In this document: one piece after another, positions 6,265 to 10,242 of the stretch | Numbering within the stretch: the stretch's first letter is position 1 | Layout: each line of letters opens with the position of its first letter | DNA from: an uncultured Bacteroidales bacterium | GTDB taxonomy: Bacteria; Bacteroidota; Bacteroidia; Bacteroidales; UBA932 | Length of the DNA: 10,242 nucleotides | NCBI GenBank assembly: GCA_946617545.1 | Contig: CAMOKK010000036.1 | Coordinates: 1-10,242, forward strand | Direction of reading: 5' to 3' | Translations under genes and position numbers: made by a program | Notes under the pieces: model-generated | Database searches by the model: none | Told to the model about the DNA's origin: nothing | Seen by the model: only the letters and a program-made list of their open reading frames with translations

Positions 6265-8016
6265 CTATTTCTTTCCGAAAAGGAGTTTCATGTCGTCCTC
6301 GATGCGCTTGGATGCAAGCGGCTCGGGGACGAATTTCCATGTACCCAGGAGGGCCGGGTCGGAGATTTCCTCCCGGTCGATGGTGGGGTCTTTCTGAAGA
6401 CGCTCGTAGATGAGGTTGCGGATTTCCGGATACCGGGCCACCACACGCTCGTCAATGAGGTCGGTATCGATGCCAATCTCATCCAGCAGTCCGCCGCCGC
6501 CGCTGGCGCGGTAGGAGGTGATGGCTACGTTGTAGGTATTGTCGGCCGAGAAGGCGTTGCCGTCGGCCAGGGAGGAGATGGATATGCGCTGCCCGCGGGG
6601 CTTGGTCACGTCCACGGTGTAGTTGATGCCGGCCATGGAGTCGAAGTTGTAGGGCAGCCCGTCGAAGGACCAGCCCTTCTGCTGGGAGCGGAGGTTGTCC
6701 CGGGGAACAATCTTCAAAACATGGTCTCCAGGCTTGGAGACGGTGTTAATCCAGCGGTCGTAGGAGGCCTCCAGATAGTCCTTGATTTCGGAGCCGCTGA
6801 GGGTAATCACGTACAGCTGGTTCTCGAAGGGGTAGAGGGTGAAGAGGTCGTTGAAAACCAGGGTTCCTTCGTTTACGGAACCGTTGTAGGTGAGGGGAGC
6901 GGCAATGGAAAGCTGGGCCGGTTCACAGGAGATGGAGATGGTGTGAATGAGGTTGATGTAATCCGACATGCCGGCATAGGCGTCGCGCGTCCTCAGGGGC
7001 ACGTTGAGCACGCCCACCTCCCGCAGGGTGAATTCCCTTACGGCCTCGAATTCCTTCCGGAAGGTCTCGCGCATCACCGGATCGGCCTTTTCGGCCTTTA
7101 CCGGAATCAGGTCTGTCTGAAAGGACTTGCTCACAATCTTCCCGCCTTCCACCTTCAGGTGCATCTTCCCATGGGCCACGAAGCGGCTGTGGCTGCCGGA
7201 GTTCAGCAGGGCCGATTGCTCCCGCGTCTCCACATAGGGCCGGTGGTCGTGGCCGCAGATGAGCCAGTCCACGCCTTTCACGGCATTGAAGGCGTCCAGC
7301 GCCTCGCTTTCCAGGTTGGTGCCGTCTCCCCGGCCGCAGCCGGAGTGCATGGCCACCACCATCACGTCGGGCTTTTCCTTGGCTTTCACCATGTCCACAT
7401 CCCGCTGGATGTTGGCCTTGATGCTCTCGAAGTGCATGCCGCTCCAGATTTCCTCGGCCAGCCAGGCCTTGATGTTGGCGTTGTTGTAGCCAATTACGGC
7501 AATTTTGAGCCCGGCCTTGTTCACCATCTTATAAAGGGGGAAGTAGGGCTTGCCGTTGTCGTTGCGGATGGCGTTGCCCGCCAGGAAGGGGGAGCCGGCT
7601 TCCACCAGCTGCCTCTGCACGCGGTCGTACACCGGGTGGCCGGTTTCGATGTCGTGGTTGCCCATGGCGATGGCGTCATACTTCATGTATTCCATCAGCC
7701 GCGGGAACAGGTGGGGGGAGAGGGTGTCCACGTAATTGAAGTAGTAGGCGGCGTTGTCTCCCTGCAGACAGTCTCCGGCATCCACCAGCAGCACGTTCTG
7801 TGCTCCATCGGCCGTACGGACGCTGTCAATGTACCAGTTCATGGCCATCAGTGACTTTTTGAGGGAGCCGTCCACATAGCTGGAGTCGAACCAGGTGCTG
7901 TGCACATCGTTGGTAGAGAGTACGGTGAGGCTGTAGTCCCCGTCCTTGAGACGGCGGCCGCAGGCCACGGTCATCAGCGCGATGCCCGTGACGCAGAGGA
8001 TGGTGCGGAATTTCAT
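6265..8016 (-). CDS. 5'-nucleotidase lipoprotein (UshA-like)
   Basis: A 583-residue exported metallophosphoesterase. The signal peptide ends in a lipobox (LMTVAC, Cys19), so it is probably anchored to a membrane facing the periplasm or outside. The dinuclear metal site of the calcineurin-like domain (about 28-300) is complete: Asp37 and His39 in STNDVH, Asp82 in DAGDCLQGD, Asn120-His121 in MGNHDIE, His224 in AMHSG, and His256/His258 in CGHDHR. The 5'-nucleotidase C-terminal substrate-binding domain (about 340-540) follows, with FNDLFTLYPFENQL and SYRASGGGGLLDE. It should release nucleosides and phosphate from nucleotides; cyclic-nucleotide or UDP-sugar hydrolysis is possible in this family. 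In several Bacteroides the two domains are, as I recall, split between neighbouring genes; here they are fused. It is the last gene of the operon, 15 nt after ffh. Confidence 0.92.
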   Translation of the reverse strand: MKFRTILCVTGIALMTVACGRRLKDGDYSLTVLSTNDVHSTWFDSSYVDGSLKKSLMAMNWYIDSVRTADGAQNVLLVDAGDCLQGDNAAYYFNYVDTLSPHLFPRLMEYMKYDAIAMGNHDIETGHPVYDRVQRQLVEAGSPFLAGNAIRNDNGKPYFPLYKMVNKAGLKIAVIGYNNANIKAWLAEEIWSGMHFESIKANIQRDVDMVKAKEKPDVMVVAMHSGCGRGDGTNLESEALDAFNAVKGVDWLICGHDHRPYVETREQSALLNSGSHSRFVAHGKMHLKVEGGKIVSKSFQTDLIPVKAEKADPVMRETFRKEFEAVREFTLREVGVLNVPLRTRDAYAGMSDYINLIHTISISCEPAQLSIAAPLTYNGSVNEGTLVFNDLFTLYPFENQLYVITLSGSEIKDYLEASYDRWINTVSKPGDHVLKIVPRDNLRSQQKGWSFDGLPYNFDSMAGINYTVDVTKPRGQRISISSLADGNAFSADNTYNVAITSYRASGGGGLLDEIGIDTDLIDERVVARYPEIRNLIYERLQKDPTIDREEISDPALLGTWKFVPEPLASKRIEDDMKLLFGKK

Positions 8017-8031
8017 ATTGGTTTGTGTGTT

Positions 8032-9354
8032 TTAGCGTTTCATGCCCCGCATCTGCTGCAGGAGATTGCCCGTGACGGCGCCCTTCATCAGTTTGCGGGT
8101 GCCTTCGAACTGCTTCAGAAGCTTGTTCACTTCCGGCAGGGAGGTGCCGGAGCCGTCGGCAATCCGCTTGCGGCGGGAACCGTTGATGGCCTCCGGGTGT
8201 TCGCGCTCGTAGGCGGTCATGGAGAGGATGATGGCTTCCGTGCTCTTGAAGGCGTCGTCCGGAATGTCCACATCCTTGAGGGCTTTTCCCACGCCCGGCA
8301 GCATGCCGGCCAGGTCTTTGATATTGCCCATCTTCTTTACCTGCTGGATTTGCTGGTAGAAGTCCCAGAGGGTGAACTGGTCCTTGGCCAGTTTCTTCTT
8401 GAGCTCGCGGGCCTGCTTCTCGTCAAACTGCTCCTGGGCCTTCTCTACCAGGGAAACCACGTCTCCCATGCCCAGGATACGGTCTGCGATGCGCTCCGGG
8501 TGGAACACGTCCAGCGCCTCCAGCTTTTCTCCGGAGCTTACGAACTTGATGGGCTTGCCCACCACGGCCTTGATGGACAGGGCCGCGCCGCCGCGGGTGT
8601 CGCCGTCCATCTTGGTAAGTACCACGCCGTCGAAGTCCAGGCGGTCGTTAAAGGCCTTGGCCGTCTCCACGGCGTCCTGGCCCGTCATGGCATCCACCAC
8701 AAAGAGCGTCTCCGTAGGTTTGATGGCTTGGTGAAGGGCCGATATCTCGTTCATCAGCTCCTCGTCCACGGCCAGGCGGCCGGCGGTATCCACAATCACC
8801 ACGCTGAAACCCTCGGCCTTGGCCTTGGCAATGGCGCCCTGGGCAATCTTCACCGGGTCTTTTTCTCCTTCGATGGTAAATACGGGCACCTCGATGCTTT
8901 CTCCCAGCAGCTTGAGCTGCTCGATGGCGGCCGGACGGAAGGTGTCGCAGGCGGCCAGAAGAACCTTCATGCCCCGCTTGGACTTGATGTTAAGGGCCAG
9001 TTTGGCGCTGAAGGTGGTTTTACCGGAACCGTTGAGGCCCGCCACCAGCACAATTCCGGGGTTGCCCTTGATATCGATATCCCGGGCGGTGGACCCCATG
9101 AAGGCGGCCAGCTCGTCGTGGGTAATCTTCACCATCATCTGCTGGGGCTTCACGGCGGTGAGCACACCTGTGCCGATGGCCTTGTCCTTCACCTGATTGC
9201 AGAAATCCTTGGCCACCTTGTAACTGACGTCGGCGTCCAGCAGGGCCTTGCGGATGTCCTTGAGGGTCTCCGCCACGTTAATCTCGGTAATCTTTCCTTC
9301 TCCCTTCAGGATTTTAAAAGACCTCTCCAGTCTCTCACTCAGATTCTCAAACAT
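8032..9354 (-). CDS. ffh: Signal recognition particle GTPase Ffh (SRP54)
   Basis: Ffh binds signal sequences of nascent membrane proteins together with 4.5S RNA and docks with FtsY. The 440-residue product has the N domain (about 1-90), the G domain with P-loop GLNGSGKTT (106-114), DTFRPAA (137-143), DTAGR (189-193) and TKMDGD (247-252), and a Met-rich M domain from about 300. The M domain carries KKMGNIKDLAGMLPGVGK, the RNA-binding helix pair around SRRKRIADGSG, and a C-terminus ending QQMRGMKR. The P-loop has Asn-Gly-Ser where E. coli has Gln-Gly-Ala, a conservative change. The start follows the punA stop by 3 nt, so it is firmly in one operon with the purine genes, an unusual partner for an essential targeting factor. 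No SRP RNA gene is visible in the window. Confidence 0.97.
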   Translation of the reverse strand: MFENLSERLERSFKILKGEGKITEINVAETLKDIRKALLDADVSYKVAKDFCNQVKDKAIGTGVLTAVKPQQMMVKITHDELAAFMGSTARDIDIKGNPGIVLVAGLNGSGKTTFSAKLALNIKSKRGMKVLLAACDTFRPAAIEQLKLLGESIEVPVFTIEGEKDPVKIAQGAIAKAKAEGFSVVIVDTAGRLAVDEELMNEISALHQAIKPTETLFVVDAMTGQDAVETAKAFNDRLDFDGVVLTKMDGDTRGGAALSIKAVVGKPIKFVSSGEKLEALDVFHPERIADRILGMGDVVSLVEKAQEQFDEKQARELKKKLAKDQFTLWDFYQQIQQVKKMGNIKDLAGMLPGVGKALKDVDIPDDAFKSTEAIILSMTAYEREHPEAINGSRRKRIADGSGTSLPEVNKLLKQFEGTRKLMKGAVTGNLLQQMRGMKR

Positions 9355-9357
9355 ATT

Positions 9358-10185
9358 CTACAGCTTCTTTAACATTCGTTTAATGAGGGTTGTCATCTTG
9401 CTGGCGGCAGCATCCGCGGCCTTCACGATGGCCTCGCCGTCCGTCACATAGTCTTCATCTTCCGTGTCGTGGGCCACGTCCGTAATTACGGAGAGGCCGA
9501 ACACGGGCACGCCGGCATGGCGGGCCACAATCACCTCCGGGGTGGTGCTCATGCCCACGGCATCGGCCCCGATGGTGCGGAAGTAACGGTACTCGGCCTG
9601 CGTCTCGTAGCTGGGGCCGGAGCAGGCTACATACACGCCTTCCTGCAGGGCGATGCCTTCCTGGGCGGCCGCTTCCCTGGCCAGGCGGATGAGGGCAGGG
9701 TCGTACGGGCGGGTCATGTCCGGAAAACGCGGACCGAACTGCTCCATGTTGGGGCCGATGAGGGGATTGGGCAGCAGGTTGATGTGGTCCCGGATAATCA
9801 TGAGGTCTCCCACGCTGAAGTCCGGATTGGTGCCGCCGGCGGCGTTGGAGACAATCAGCTGGCGGATGCCCAGCAGGATCATCACCCGGATGGGCAGCAC
9901 CACTTCGTTCATGCCGTAACCTTCATAATAATGGATACGGCCCTGCATGGCAATCACGCACTGACCGCCCAGTTCTCCCACGATGAAATTCCCCTTGTGG
10001 CCGATGGCGGTGGACACCGGAAAGCCCGGGAGGTCCCGGTAGGCCACGGTGACGGAGTTCTTTATCTCATCGGCCAGTTTTCCCAGGCCGCTTCCCAGCA
10101 CGATCCCCGTGATGGGCTGCCGTCCCTGGATTTTGGCCCGGAGACTTTCGCTTGCGGCTTGTATGATGGCATATTTGTTTTGCAT
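9358..10185 (-). CDS. punA: Purine nucleoside phosphorylase (trimeric, PNP/MTAP family)
   Basis: The 275-residue cytosolic enzyme cleaves purine nucleosides with phosphate to base and ribose-1-phosphate. It has the landmarks of the trimeric class. The phosphate-site residues are Ser32 (GSGLG), His63 (GHKG), Arg83 and His85 (QGRIHYYEGY). Tyr87, SNAAGGT (112-118), GPSYET (189-194) with base-site Glu193, and VGMSTTPEV with Met211-Ser212 also match. Aligned without gaps to the human enzyme from GPSYET on, Asp235 (VITD) replaces the base-selective Asn243, and Gly249 replaces His257, which contacts the ribose 5'-OH. This makes the exact substrate uncertain: 6-aminopurine nucleosides or 5'-modified nucleosides are possible. 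The gene sits 3 nt after a paralogue at the right edge and 3 nt before ffh. Confidence 0.92.
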   Translation of the reverse strand: MQNKYAIIQAASESLRAKIQGRQPITGIVLGSGLGKLADEIKNSVTVAYRDLPGFPVSTAIGHKGNFIVGELGGQCVIAMQGRIHYYEGYGMNEVVLPIRVMILLGIRQLIVSNAAGGTNPDFSVGDLMIIRDHINLLPNPLIGPNMEQFGPRFPDMTRPYDPALIRLAREAAAQEGIALQEGVYVACSGPSYETQAEYRYFRTIGADAVGMSTTPEVIVARHAGVPVFGLSVITDVAHDTEDEDYVTDGEAIVKAADAAASKMTTLIKRMLKKL

Positions 10186-10188
10186 AAC

Positions 10189-10242
10189 TTACATTCTTTC
10201 AATCATTTTCTCTATCAGACGGGTCATCTTTCCGGCGGCTGC
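10189..10242 (-). CDS. Purine nucleoside phosphorylase paralogue, C-terminal end only
   Basis: Only the last 17 residues and the TAA stop lie in the window; the gene continues beyond the right edge. The tail AAAGKMTRLIEKMIERM matches the tail of the adjacent punA product (AAASKMTTLIKRMLKKL) at 9 of 17 positions, with most others conservative, which is the C-terminal helix of the same family. The stop is 3 nt from the punA start, so the two form a tandem pair in one operon. With so few residues the family call is an inference from this local similarity. Confidence 0.6.
   Translation of the reverse strand, partial: AAAGKMTRLIEKMIERM

Noticed and set aside
6721..9372. Two long plus-strand open frames (377 and 490 codons) across the nucleotidase and ffh genes
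   Set aside because: Both are antisense to confidently identified genes with all motifs intact, and neither has a family signature.

Overview
The window looks like chromosomal DNA from a member of the Bacteroidota, most likely Bacteroidales. Three start-proximal motifs match the Bacteroides -7 promoter consensus TAnnTTTG. There is a DUF4493/DUF6359-type lipoprotein and a small acidic DUF2795-type protein, both typical of this phylum. Genes are GC-rich, while intergenic spacers are AT-rich and lack Shine-Dalgarno sequences. I cannot name a genus from the sequence alone. Nearly everything here is core housekeeping, with no phage, insertion sequence, CRISPR or defence genes.

Layout. Positions 1-311 hold no confident gene: a short lipoprotein-like ORF, a degenerate partial copy of the end of the neighbouring DUF2795 gene, and a bidirectional terminator. 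The minus-strand DUF2795 gene (312-533) is divergent from a plus-strand folE-cls pair (685-2640), with back-to-back promoters between them. A minus-strand DUF4493+DUF6359 lipoprotein (2620-3714) converges on cls and overlaps its end by 21 bp. A plus-strand cell-envelope and RNA cluster follows: zapB-like coiled coil, zapA, a probable 6S RNA, a terminator-like hairpin, then rny (RNase Y) at 3915-6258. The rest of the window is a tight minus-strand operon, read from right to left: the end of a second purine nucleoside phosphorylase at the window edge, punA, ffh (SRP GTPase) and a 5'-nucleotidase lipoprotein, with gaps of 3, 3 and 15 nt.

How the genes fit together. The nucleotidase would strip phosphate from exported or environmental nucleotides, and the tandem phosphorylases would split the resulting nucleosides to base and ribose-1-phosphate. 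This operon therefore reads as a purine salvage unit with ffh embedded in it. The zap cluster combines a divisome regulator, an RNA polymerase-binding RNA and the major endoribonuclease. FolE starts tetrahydrofolate synthesis (or pterin synthesis) and Cls makes cardiolipin.

The most interesting points are the tandem phosphorylase duplication seen only as a 17-residue tail, two substrate-site substitutions in the complete phosphorylase, the zapA-6S-rny arrangement, and a strong hairpin with a U-tract ending 15 nt before the rny start codon. I did not find a convincing undescribed system.
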